From an uncultured Christensenella sp. (GTDB lineage: Bacteria > Bacillota > Clostridia > Christensenellales > CAG-917): a DNA stretch of 64,000 bases. Location of the stretch: NCBI GenBank assembly GCA_910584155.1, contig CAJTYG010000001.1, positions 144,023-208,022 on the forward strand, written 5' to 3'. A model generated the notes under the pieces. It was given only the letters and a program-made list of their open reading frames with translations. It was not told the DNA's origin and did not search any database. Within the stretch, counting starts at the first letter, position 1; every line of letters starts with the position of its first letter. This document shows, piece after piece, positions 1 to 6,117 of the stretch. The translations under genes and the position numbers were made by a program.

Positions 1-2
1 CG

Positions 3-608
3 AGCGCAGGCAGTATCAAGGCAACGCTCGATTACGATTTTGCGCAGGAAAAAGATTTTTCGTATAAGGGGCTTACTAAACGGCAAAAGGTTGAACATAT
101 AGCTGATTTTATTTCCCGCATTTGGCAGATACATCCGTTTGGCGAAGGGAATACGAGAGCAACGGCGGTGTTTACAATAAAATATTTGCGTTCGTTTGGC
201 TTTAACGTGACCAATGATATGTTTGCCGAACATTCTTGGTATTTCCGAAACGCTTTGGTGCGAGCAAACTACAACGATTATAATAAGGATATCTTTTCAA
301 CGGACGAATATTTGCTGCGTTTTTTTGGCAATTTGTTGCTTGATGAAAATAATCAACTGCACAACCGTGATATGCTTATCATATCCGACACCGCAAGTGA
401 CACTGTAAAATTGCAAAATGACACTGTAAATGACACTGTATTAAACTTGATAAAAGCAAATCCAAACATTACGGCGACAGAAATAGCAACCAAACTGAAT
501 ATAAGTCTTTCAACAGCAAAGCGCCGATTAAAGGTTCTCAAAGAGAATGGCAGTATCGAGCGTATCGGCTCGGATAAAGCAGGGCACTGGCAAGTCAACA
601 AAGCTTAA
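3..608 (+). CDS. Fic family protein, 5' end cut by window edge
   Basis: The frame is open from the window edge, so the start lies upstream; 201 residues are visible. The Fic core motif HPFGEGNTR is at visible residues 44-52 (nt 132-158) and supplies the catalytic His and the phosphate-binding loop. Fic enzymes usually transfer AMP from ATP to a Ser, Thr or Tyr hydroxyl of a target protein. After the Fic fold comes a linker rich in Asp-Thr-Val (DTASDTVKLQNDTVNDTV, about 129-146), then a winged helix-turn-helix (about 152-200, with ATEIATKLNISLSTAKRRL), so it may bind DNA, perhaps at its own promoter. The target is unknown. A second, complete Fic gene lies at 4307. Family assignment is firm; the N-terminus and any inhibitory helix cannot be seen. 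Confidence 0.85.
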   Translation, partial: SAGSIKATLDYDFAQEKDFSYKGLTKRQKVEHIADFISRIWQIHPFGEGNTRATAVFTIKYLRSFGFNVTNDMFAEHSWYFRNALVRANYNDYNKDIFSTDEYLLRFFGNLLLDENNQLHNRDMLIISDTASDTVKLQNDTVNDTVLNLIKANPNITATEIATKLNISLSTAKRRLKVLKENGSIERIGSDKAGHWQVNKA

Positions 609-625
609 AATGAATTTGCATATTT

Positions 626-648
626 AAAGGCGCAAAAGCGTCTTTTTA
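626..648 (+). terminator. Intrinsic terminator after the partial fic gene
   Basis: A 6-bp stem aggcgc/gcgtct (one G-U pair) with an AAAA loop at 628-643 is followed by TTTTATTTT, 18 nt after the stop codon. Confidence 0.6.
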
Positions 649-723
649 TTTTGTGTTTTTTGAGAACACAGTGCAGTTTGCATATTTTTGTCGCTATGTC
701 ACAGGCTATAACGAGAGGTGACT

Positions 724-1173
724 ATGAAACGCAAACTTTTTGGAATTATATTTATTGCAGTGTTGGCTGTCACGATGAGCGCATTTGCGGTTTTTGATTT
801 GGACAATGCCGAGAGGCGTTTGTGCGAGGCGGGCGTATACGATATGCTCAGCGACGAGCTTATCGAAATGTATGAGCGTGAAATCGCAGGCGAGCAGATA
901 GTGTCCAACAAGACGGCGACGCAGCTTGAGCGCACGGCGGGCAGGCTTGGCATAGAAGTCAAAAAGCTTAAGGCGATAATGCTTTTGCAGGATCTTGCGT
1001 CAAAGGTGTCAAACGACATAAGCCTTAGCGAGCTTGCCGCAATGAGCGACATCAAGCTTCTCGGCTTTTTTAAGCAGAACGGCGAGGCATATCTTGATAC
1101 TCTGTCGGAGGAGCGCAGGCAGGAGCTGAAGCAGATGTTGTCAGATACTTTGAAGATGCCGATAAAGTTTTAA
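724..1173 (+). CDS. Hypothetical membrane-anchored or secreted helical protein
   Basis: 149 residues, no family recognised. The N-terminus is a signal or anchor (MKRKLFGIIFIAVLAVTMSA, residues 1-20) with no lipobox Cys. The rest is charged, probably all-helical, and rich in Glu, Lys and Leu, ending KMPIKF. I chose ATG 724 over GTG 718 because 718-720 is part of the SD-like AGAGGTG just upstream. It stands alone between a terminator and the transketolase promoter. The helical content would suit an extracytoplasmic adaptor, but that is only a guess. Confidence 0.6.
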   Translation: MKRKLFGIIFIAVLAVTMSAFAVFDLDNAERRLCEAGVYDMLSDELIEMYEREIAGEQIVSNKTATQLERTAGRLGIEVKKLKAIMLLQDLASKVSNDISLSELAAMSDIKLLGFFKQNGEAYLDTLSEERRQELKQMLSDTLKMPIKF

Positions 1174-1199
1174 CGTAAAGAAAAAGTTGAATTTTGCAG

Positions 1200-1237
1200 C
1201 CCGTTGCCGAAAAAATAAATTTCGTGCAACGGGTTTG
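1200..1237 (+). terminator. Long hairpin, probable terminator
   Basis: cccgttgc (1200-1207) pairs with gcaacggg (1226-1233), and the stem extends inward as cgaaa/tttcg. Only a short T run follows, so termination strength is uncertain. Confidence 0.45.
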
Positions 1238-1246
1238 CGTATTCGC

Positions 1247-1275
1247 TTGAAATATGGCATTTATAATGCTATACT
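1247..1275 (+). promoter_or_regulatory. Sigma-A type promoter of the transketolase operon
   Basis: TTGAAA (1247-1252), a 17-bp spacer, TATACT (1270-1275). The expected start near 1282 leaves a leader of about 15 nt carrying the SD AGGAGG (1287-1292). Confidence 0.7.
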
Positions 1276-1296
1276 GTTGTTATCGCAGGAGGTTAT

Positions 1297-2118
1297 ATGG
1301 AAGTTTCTGAGTTGCAAGCATTGACTGTTAAAGCAAGGCAACTGCGTGACGACGCCATTGAGACGATTGGCACATTCGGTGTAGGTCATATAGGCGGCAC
1401 GCTGTCGGTGATAGACGCTTTAACGGTCATTTATTATTCTAAGGCAAAAAATTTAGATCCGAAAAATCCCCACAGACCTGACAGAGACAGAGTGATAATG
1501 TCAAAGGGGCATGCAGGTCCTGCGATGTACACCGTGCTTGCGGATCTTGGATATTTCCCCAAAGAGTGGCTTGGCACGCTCAACAAAAACGGTACGAACC
1601 TTCCCTCGCACTGCGACAGGCTCAAAACCCCCGGCATAGATATGACGGCGGGCTCGCTTGGGCAGGGACTGTCGGTTGCGGTAGGTATGGCGCTTGCGGC
1701 AAAGCTTGACGGCAATCCCGCAACGGTATATTGCATAATCGGCGACGGCGAGTCGCAGGAAGGTCAGATTTGGGAAGCAAGCATGTATGCAGGCTCCAAA
1801 AAGCTTGACAACCTCATCGTTATGCTCGATTACAACAAAATGCAGCTTGACGGCAAGGTGTCCGACATCAACGACCTTGCGCCCGTTGTGGACAAATGGC
1901 AGGCGTTCGGCTTCTTTGTGCAGGACATAGACGGACACGACATCGAGGCTATATCGGACGCTATCGACAGAGCAAAGACGTCGGGCAAGGCAAATATGAT
2001 AATTCTCAACACCGTCAAGGGCAAGGGCGCATCCTTTGCGGAAAGTGCGGCAAACTGCCACAGTATGACTATCACTGAGGAAATGTGGAGAAAGGAAACG
2101 GGGAGGTACGACGCATGA
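1297..2118 (+). CDS. Transketolase, N-terminal (TPP-binding) subunit
   Basis: 273 residues, the usual size for the N-terminal half of a split transketolase, as found in many Clostridia. With the next gene it forms the thiamine-diphosphate enzyme that moves two-carbon ketol units between sugar phosphates in the non-oxidative pentose phosphate pathway. Visible features: GHIGGTLS near residue 30, SKGHAGPAMY around 69, GSLGQGLSVAVGMALA around 118, and the TPP/metal motif GDGESQEGQIWEA (about 149-161) followed by DYNKMQLDG. The start has a textbook SD, AGGAGG, 4 nt upstream. The stop overlaps the next start as ATGA, so the subunits are translationally coupled. Confidence 0.95.
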   Translation: MEVSELQALTVKARQLRDDAIETIGTFGVGHIGGTLSVIDALTVIYYSKAKNLDPKNPHRPDRDRVIMSKGHAGPAMYTVLADLGYFPKEWLGTLNKNGTNLPSHCDRLKTPGIDMTAGSLGQGLSVAVGMALAAKLDGNPATVYCIIGDGESQEGQIWEASMYAGSKKLDNLIVMLDYNKMQLDGKVSDINDLAPVVDKWQAFGFFVQDIDGHDIEAISDAIDRAKTSGKANMIILNTVKGKGASFAESAANCHSMTITEEMWRKETGRYDA

Positions 2119-3062
2119 TGACCGATGAGAAGGAAATCAGACAAACTCTTGCACAGGCTTTGGTCGAGCGTGCCAAAGAGGACAGCCGCATAGTCGTGCT
2201 TGACGCCGACCTTATGAGCTGCCACGCAACAAAGTGCTTTAAAGAGGCTTTTCCAAACAGATTTTTCAATGTCGGCATAGCCGAGCAAAATATGATAGGC
2301 ATTGCGGCAGGCATGGCAGAAATGGGCAAAATTCCGTTTGCATACAGCTTTGCTCCGTTTGCGACACGCAGATGTTACGACCAAATATTTATATCTGTGG
2401 CATATGCAAAGCTCAACGTCAAAATAATCGGCTCCGAGCCGGGCGTTGCGGCGGAGGTCAACGGCGGCACCCATATGCCCTTTGAGGATATGGCTATAAT
2501 GCGTGCTGTCCCTCAAATGGTTTGCTTTGAACCTACAGACGCAACGATGATGCAAAAGGCGTTGCCCGCTATCATCGACCACCCGTCCGCAGTGTATGTG
2601 CGTATGTTCCGCAAAAAAGCCGCAAAAATTTATGATGATACGCTGAAGTTCGAGCTTGGCAAAGCCATCACCTTAAAGGACGACGGCAAAGACGTCACTC
2701 TCATTGCAAGCGGCATTATGGTGGAACGTGCACTTGAAGCGGCGCAAATTCTGGCAGAGCAGGGCGTGGGCGCAAGAGTTGTAAATATGCATACTTGGAA
2801 GCCTATCGACGTGGACGCAATAAAAGAGAGCGCAATAAAGACAGGCGCAATAGTCACCTGCGAAAATCACAACGTGTACGGAGGACTTGGCAGCGCAGTG
2901 TCAGAAGTGGTCGTGCGTGAGTGCCCCGTGCCTATGCAAATGGTGGGCATACAGGACGAATTCGGTCAAGTCGGCAAAAACGCATATCTCAGCGAAGTGT
3001 ACCACATCACAACAAATGATATCGTTGCAAGCGCACTCAAAGCTATCTCATTGAAAAAGTAA
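2115..3062 (+). CDS. Transketolase, C-terminal subunit
   Basis: 315 residues: the pyrimidine-binding domain plus the C-terminal transketolase domain. Typical features are VLDADLMSCHATKCFKEAFP, FNVGIAEQNMIGIAAGMAEMG (the Glu that activates TPP) and, in the C-terminal domain, VTLIASGIMVERALEAAQIL and ENHNVYGGLGSAV. ATG 2115 is preferred because it overlaps the upstream stop as ATGA and follows GGGAGGT (2101-2107); in-frame codons further upstream lie inside the partner gene. It ends just before a strong terminator, so this is a two-gene operon. Split pairs can also act as DXP-synthase-like enzymes, but the size and motifs fit transketolase. Confidence 0.95.
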   Translation: MMTDEKEIRQTLAQALVERAKEDSRIVVLDADLMSCHATKCFKEAFPNRFFNVGIAEQNMIGIAAGMAEMGKIPFAYSFAPFATRRCYDQIFISVAYAKLNVKIIGSEPGVAAEVNGGTHMPFEDMAIMRAVPQMVCFEPTDATMMQKALPAIIDHPSAVYVRMFRKKAAKIYDDTLKFELGKAITLKDDGKDVTLIASGIMVERALEAAQILAEQGVGARVVNMHTWKPIDVDAIKESAIKTGAIVTCENHNVYGGLGSAVSEVVVRECPVPMQMVGIQDEFGQVGKNAYLSEVYHITTNDIVASALKAISLKK

Positions 3063-3091
3063 AAATAACAAAATAAGATGTTTATGTATAT

Positions 3092-3118
3092 AAAAACCGC
3101 ACTTCAAGTGCGGTTTTT
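3092..3118. terminator. Bidirectional intrinsic terminator
   Basis: AAAAACCGCACTT / AAGTGCGGTTTTT is a perfect 13-bp stem with a 1-nt centre and A and T runs on both sides. It can serve the transketolase operon on + and the XRE gene at 3139 on -. Confidence 0.85.
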
Positions 3119-3138
3119 GTGATTTAAAGCTTAGAATA

Positions 3139-3363
3139 TTATTGATTACAGTTATTGCAACCCTCAAATAAATCGTTGGGCGTAATATCCAAAATTTGGC
3201 AAACGGAAACAATTTTGGCATAATCTAATTCAATTTCTCCTCTCTCATATTTTGAGTAAAGTGACTTGGTGACGCTCATTTTTGATGCCATATCATTTAA
3301 TGTGATATTCATTTGTTTTCGATATGTTCTGAGATTGCTTCCAAATGTTTGTTTAATAGACAT
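3139..3363 (-). CDS. Small XRE-family helix-turn-helix regulator
   Basis: 74 residues, one HTH_3 (lambda-repressor-like) domain and little else. MSIKQTFGSNLRTYRKQMNI leads into the HTH with LNDMASKMSVTKSLYSKYERGE, and the chain ends in a Cys pair (CNNCNQ) that could bind metal. I chose ATG 3363; the GTG at 3369 is part of the SD TAAGAGGTG. Upstream on the minus strand TTGACT (3400-3405) is followed after 16 bp by TATTAT, a plausible promoter. The regulated gene is unknown; a second XRE gene follows upstream at 3677. Confidence 0.8.
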   Translation of the reverse strand: MSIKQTFGSNLRTYRKQMNITLNDMASKMSVTKSLYSKYERGEIELDYAKIVSVCQILDITPNDLFEGCNNCNQ

Positions 3364-3470
3364 ATTCACCTCTTAGTATAATATAACAGAATATGGCACA
3401 GTCAACAATTATAGATTGTAATAAGTTTAAGCTTTTTATAAAATTATGCGCTAAGCTAAAATGTATTTAT

Positions 3471-3677
3471 TTAATTTTCAGTTATTAAAAGATAGTCCAC
3501 TGAAACATCAAAATAGTGTGCAATAGCAACCAATGTATTAAGACTTGGCTCTTGTTTAAAGGTTTCCCACTGACATATGGTTGTTTTGCTTACATTTAAA
3601 ATTTGCGCAAGCTGTTCTTGTGTTAAAGAACGTTCGTTGCGCAATTCCTTTAATTTTTTTCCAAAAACCATATTCAT
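3471..3677 (-). CDS. XRE-family repressor, divergent from the Cys-rich gene at 3899
   Basis: 68 residues, essentially one HTH_3 domain: FGKKLKELRNERSLTQEQLA, then LNVSKTTICQWETFKQEPSL and a FDVSVDYLL ending, typical of small Firmicute repressors. No SD is visible; TTGTCA (minus, 3713-3718) and TATTAT (3690-3695) with a 17-bp spacer would put the transcript start only a few nt before ATG 3677, so the mRNA may be nearly leaderless. Its -35 overlaps that of the rightward promoter at 3712, and the palindrome in that promoter's spacer is the obvious operator for this protein. Confidence 0.8.
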   Translation of the reverse strand: MNMVFGKKLKELRNERSLTQEQLAQILNVSKTTICQWETFKQEPSLNTLVAIAHYFDVSVDYLLITEN

Positions 3678-3711
3678 AGTTTAAATTATATAATATGTTT
3701 TAAATATTTAG

Positions 3712-3740
3712 TTGACAATTCCGAAAATCGGAACTAAGAT
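3712..3740 (+). promoter_or_regulatory. Promoter with a perfect palindromic operator in its spacer
   Basis: TTGACA (3712-3717), exactly 17 bp, TAAGAT (3735-3740). The spacer holds TTCCGA-AAA-TCGGAA (3719-3733), a perfect inverted repeat. A protein bound there would block RNA polymerase; the divergent XRE protein at 3471-3677 is the likely ligand (inference). Confidence 0.65.
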
Positions 3741-3754
3741 ATATTTAATTTCAA

Positions 3755-3800
3755 AACGAGGGGATTTATGTTATACATTAACTGTGAATTTGCGATATAA
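3755..3800 (+). repeat. Degenerate duplicate of the leader and start of the 3899 gene
   Basis: AAAACGAGG..ATTTATG and a 10-codon frame MLYINCEFAI* (3768-3800) closely match AAAACGAGG..AATTATG and MSYIKDCDN at 3882-3925. This looks like a duplicated 5' end, one copy now a stub or a short leader peptide. Confidence 0.45.
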
Positions 3801-3898
3801 ATATAAGCTTTATTAAAAATTTTTATGTGACATTTTCTGTCACACTATAAGTTTTTTAAAAGTACATTTGATAAAATTCTAAAAAACGAGGTGAAATT

Positions 3899-4186
3899 AT
3901 GTCATACATTAAAGATTGTGATAATTGTAAACATCTTATCAGGCACTACATTCTTACATTCAATCGCTATATGCCACTTAGCTACGGACATTGCGGCAAT
4001 AGAGAACTTGCTCAGCAAAGAAGAAAAGATAAACACCGTTTGCAGGGAAACTGTCCGTATTGGGAACAGCGACAGGACGAAATTGCCGAAAAAGCGGAAA
4101 GCATAAAAGACGAAATCGCTTTTATGCGCAGAAATTTGGACCAAATTCTTAATATTCTTCAAAACTATGAAGATTACGGCGTGTAG
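3899..4186 (+). CDS. Small Cys-rich (probable zinc-binding) coiled-coil protein
   Basis: 95 residues, no named family recognised. The N-terminal half has CDNCKHL, GHCGN and GNCPYW, a spacing that could bind one zinc ion; the C-terminal half, with EIAEKAESIKDEIAFMRR, is a probable amphipathic helix or coiled coil. ATG 3899 follows the SD GAGGTG (3889-3894). It is transcribed away from the XRE gene at 3471, probably from the operator-bearing promoter at 3712, so it may be the main target of that repressor. A stub of its own start lies within the leader. Function unknown. Confidence 0.6.
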   Translation: MSYIKDCDNCKHLIRHYILTFNRYMPLSYGHCGNRELAQQRRKDKHRLQGNCPYWEQRQDEIAEKAESIKDEIAFMRRNLDQILNILQNYEDYGV

Positions 4187-4201
4187 GCTTTCAAAAATAG
4201 A

Positions 4202-4262
4202 GACCGTTCAAGAAACCGTCTAAGAACCGTCCAAGTAAGTGTACAAGAACCGTTCAAGAAGT
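4202..4262 (+). repeat. Five degenerate 12-bp repeats (accgttcaagaa-like)
   Basis: Units such as gaccgttcaaga, aaccgtctaaga, accgtccaagta and accgttcaagaa follow each other between the Cys-rich gene and the Fic gene. In one frame they read ETVQETV then a stop, resembling the Thr-Val-rich linkers of Fic and AAA proteins; possibly the tail of a decayed gene. Confidence 0.55.
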
Positions 4263-4290
4263 TGCAATTTTGTTTTTTGTGTGCTATGAT
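4262..4290 (+). promoter_or_regulatory. Promoter of the complete fic gene
   Basis: TTGCAA (4262-4267), a 17-bp spacer, TATGAT (4285-4290), just after the 12-bp repeats. The start would fall at about 4297, next to the SD AAGAGGTG. Confidence 0.6.
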
Positions 4291-4306
4291 ATTTAAGAGG
4301 TGATTT

Positions 4307-5272
4307 ATGGAACAGTATCAACCGCCTTTTAATATAACTGTACGCATATTAAATTTGGTTGCAAGCATAAGCGAGGTAATAGGAAAATTTCAATTTGCCG
4401 AGAGGCTTATGCCCAACTTTCATTTGCGCAAGGAAAACAGAATACGCACGATTCACTCGTCTTTGGCAATAGAAAACAATACGCTGAGCGTGGAACAGGT
4501 CACTGCTATTGTCAACGGCAAGCGTGTTTTAGGTATGCCTTCCGAAATACAAGAAGTAAAAAACGCATATGAAGCATACGAAAATATCCTTTCATTTGAT
4601 CCGTACAGTATCGATGATCTTTTAAAAGCACACGGCTTGATGATGAACTCGCTTGTTGCAGAAGCGGGTAAATTTCGAAGCGGCGGAGTAGGCGTTTTTG
4701 CGGGAGATCAGCTCATTCATATGGCGCCGCCCGCTCGCTTTGTGCGCAGTCATATCGAAAATCTTTTGAATTGGGTGAAAGAAAGCGATTTGCATATGTT
4801 GATAAAATCGTGTATTTTTCATTATGAATTTGAGTTTATACACCCTTTTCAAGACGGAAACGGCAGAATGGGGCGTATGTGGCAGACGTTACTATTGTCT
4901 GCTTACCACCCCGTGTTTGTTTTTTTGCCTATAGAAACTCTGATAAAAGAGCGTCAAAGCGAATATTATGATTGCCTTGCCGCAGCCGATGAGAGTGCAG
5001 ATTCAAGCCCCGTCGTAGAATTTTTGTTGCAGGTCATCTTGGATACCTTGATGAACGTAAAAGAAGAAAAGCTGCCTGAAAAGGTTGAGCAACTGATGTG
5101 CATTATAGACTATGAGCCTCAAAGCGCAGTGGAGCTTATGCAAAGATTGGGCATAACTCGCAGGCAGACCTTCCGTGAAAGTTATTTAAAGCCTGCGCTT
5201 GACAGAGGTTTGATAGAAATGACAGATCCCGCCCACCCAAACAACCGTAATCAAAAGTATTATAAAAAGTAA
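4307..5272 (+). CDS. Fic family protein (class II, autoinhibited type)
   Basis: 321 residues, complete. The core motif HPFQDGNGRMGR (about residues 183-194) is the canonical nine-residue Fic motif, so AMP transfer (or another phosphate-bearing transfer) to a hydroxyl is expected. SLAIEN near residue 50 matches the inhibitory motif [S/T]xxxE[G/N]; lying before the Fic motif it makes this a class II enzyme, held off by its own helix. The C-terminal 70 residues look like a winged helix (AVELMQRLGITRRQTFRESY). The start has AAGAGGTG upstream. It is monocistronic, with its own promoter and terminator. The target is unknown; class II Fic proteins are often stress-related or toxin-like. Confidence 0.92.
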   Translation: MEQYQPPFNITVRILNLVASISEVIGKFQFAERLMPNFHLRKENRIRTIHSSLAIENNTLSVEQVTAIVNGKRVLGMPSEIQEVKNAYEAYENILSFDPYSIDDLLKAHGLMMNSLVAEAGKFRSGGVGVFAGDQLIHMAPPARFVRSHIENLLNWVKESDLHMLIKSCIFHYEFEFIHPFQDGNGRMGRMWQTLLLSAYHPVFVFLPIETLIKERQSEYYDCLAAADESADSSPVVEFLLQVILDTLMNVKEEKLPEKVEQLMCIIDYEPQSAVELMQRLGITRRQTFRESYLKPALDRGLIEMTDPAHPNNRNQKYYKK

Positions 5273-5287
5273 AATTATAAATAAAAA

Positions 5288-5317
5288 GCCCTCTCAATGA
5301 GAGGGCATATTTTTTTA
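5288..5317. terminator. Intrinsic terminator after fic
   Basis: GCCCTCTC/GAGAGGGC perfect 8-bp stem, AAT loop, with A5 before and T7 after. It lies between converging genes and can act both ways. Confidence 0.85.
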
Positions 5318-5331
5318 TCTTTAAAATATTT

Positions 5332-5688
5332 TTAGGCGAATAATTCCAACAGCCACCTTACAAACAGCAGTACAGTTGACCAATAGAATACTGCAATTAT
5401 CATAAGCACAATTTCCACAGCCAACAGAATTGAGCTTATCACTATGCCTGCGGTTGCAAGTCCTTTGTATTTGCCGCCGTCAGTATCGGCTTGTCTTGCA
5501 CCTAAAATGGAACAAATCAGCCCTGCGACAGGTATCAAAAACGAGAGAATAAAGCCGATGATGGCAAGTGCGTTTGACTTTGGCTTAGCGCAGGCTTTGT
5601 CTGTTGCATTTTGCTGCACGGGACAACCGCAGTGTACACAGACTACTGCGTCGTCGTGAATTTGGTTTCCGCAATTTTTACAGTACAT
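5332..5688 (-). CDS. Zinc-ribbon membrane protein (DUF4190-like), copy 1
   Basis: 118 residues. The N-terminal zinc ribbon is MYCKNCGNQIHDDAVVCVHCGCP (two CxxC knuckles), followed by a Lys-rich linker and two hydrophobic segments (ALAIIGFILSFLIPVAGLIC and IVISSILLAVEIVLMIIAVF) of the DUF4190 type with the usual GLICSILGxxxA turn. The ribbon is expected in the cytoplasm. Role unknown; such proteins are common in Clostridia. The paralogue at 5707 lies 18 nt upstream on the same strand, a tandem duplication and likely one transcript. Confidence 0.75.
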   Translation of the reverse strand: MYCKNCGNQIHDDAVVCVHCGCPVQQNATDKACAKPKSNALAIIGFILSFLIPVAGLICSILGARQADTDGGKYKGLATAGIVISSILLAVEIVLMIIAVFYWSTVLLFVRWLLELFA

Positions 5689-5706
5689 ATTAGCTCTCTT
5701 AGTGTT

Positions 5707-6072
5707 TTAAATCAGCGGGAAAACGCAATAAGCCGGCGGTGTTGCAATAGACCATACAAATGCCCACGTAATGACAACGCCTATAACTGCTATTACAGAA
5801 ACCGCAATATAGACAGAGCTTATCACAGTGCCTGCAATGGCAAAGCTTTTGCCGTTGCCGCCAAACTCGCTGTCCGCACGCTTATAGCCTAAGATAGAAC
5901 ATATCAACCCTGCAATGGGCACAAAAAACGAGAGGATAAAACCGACAAGTGCAAGTACGTTTGTTTTTACTGTCGGCTTCGACTGATTATTTTGTGCGTC
6001 TACGGGGCAACCGCAGTGTATACAGACAACCGCTTCGTCGTGAATTTCGTTTCCGCAATTTTTACAATACAT
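5707..6072 (-). CDS. Zinc-ribbon membrane protein (DUF4190-like), copy 2
   Basis: 121 residues, same architecture as its downstream neighbour: ribbon MYCKNCGNEIHDEAVVCIHC, linker, then VLALVGFILSFFVPIAGLIC and a second span ending in an aromatic tail. Identity with copy 1 is high in the ribbon and first membrane segment and low at the C-terminus, so the two have diverged since duplication. The minus-strand SD AAAGGAGAC lies 5 nt before ATG 6072. Function unknown. Confidence 0.75.
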   Translation of the reverse strand: MYCKNCGNEIHDEAVVCIHCGCPVDAQNNQSKPTVKTNVLALVGFILSFFVPIAGLICSILGYKRADSEFGGNGKSFAIAGTVISSVYIAVSVIAVIGVVITWAFVWSIATPPAYCVFPLI

Positions 6073-6117
6073 AGCCGTCTCCTTTTTTTTTGATTATATG
6101 CCTTATCGGGCTGCTTG

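Noticed and set aside
4307..5272. Fic/antitoxin pair with the Cys-rich protein at 3899 as antitoxin
   Set aside because: The Fic protein carries its own inhibitory SxxxEN motif, and the genes have separate promoters, so no separate antitoxin is needed.
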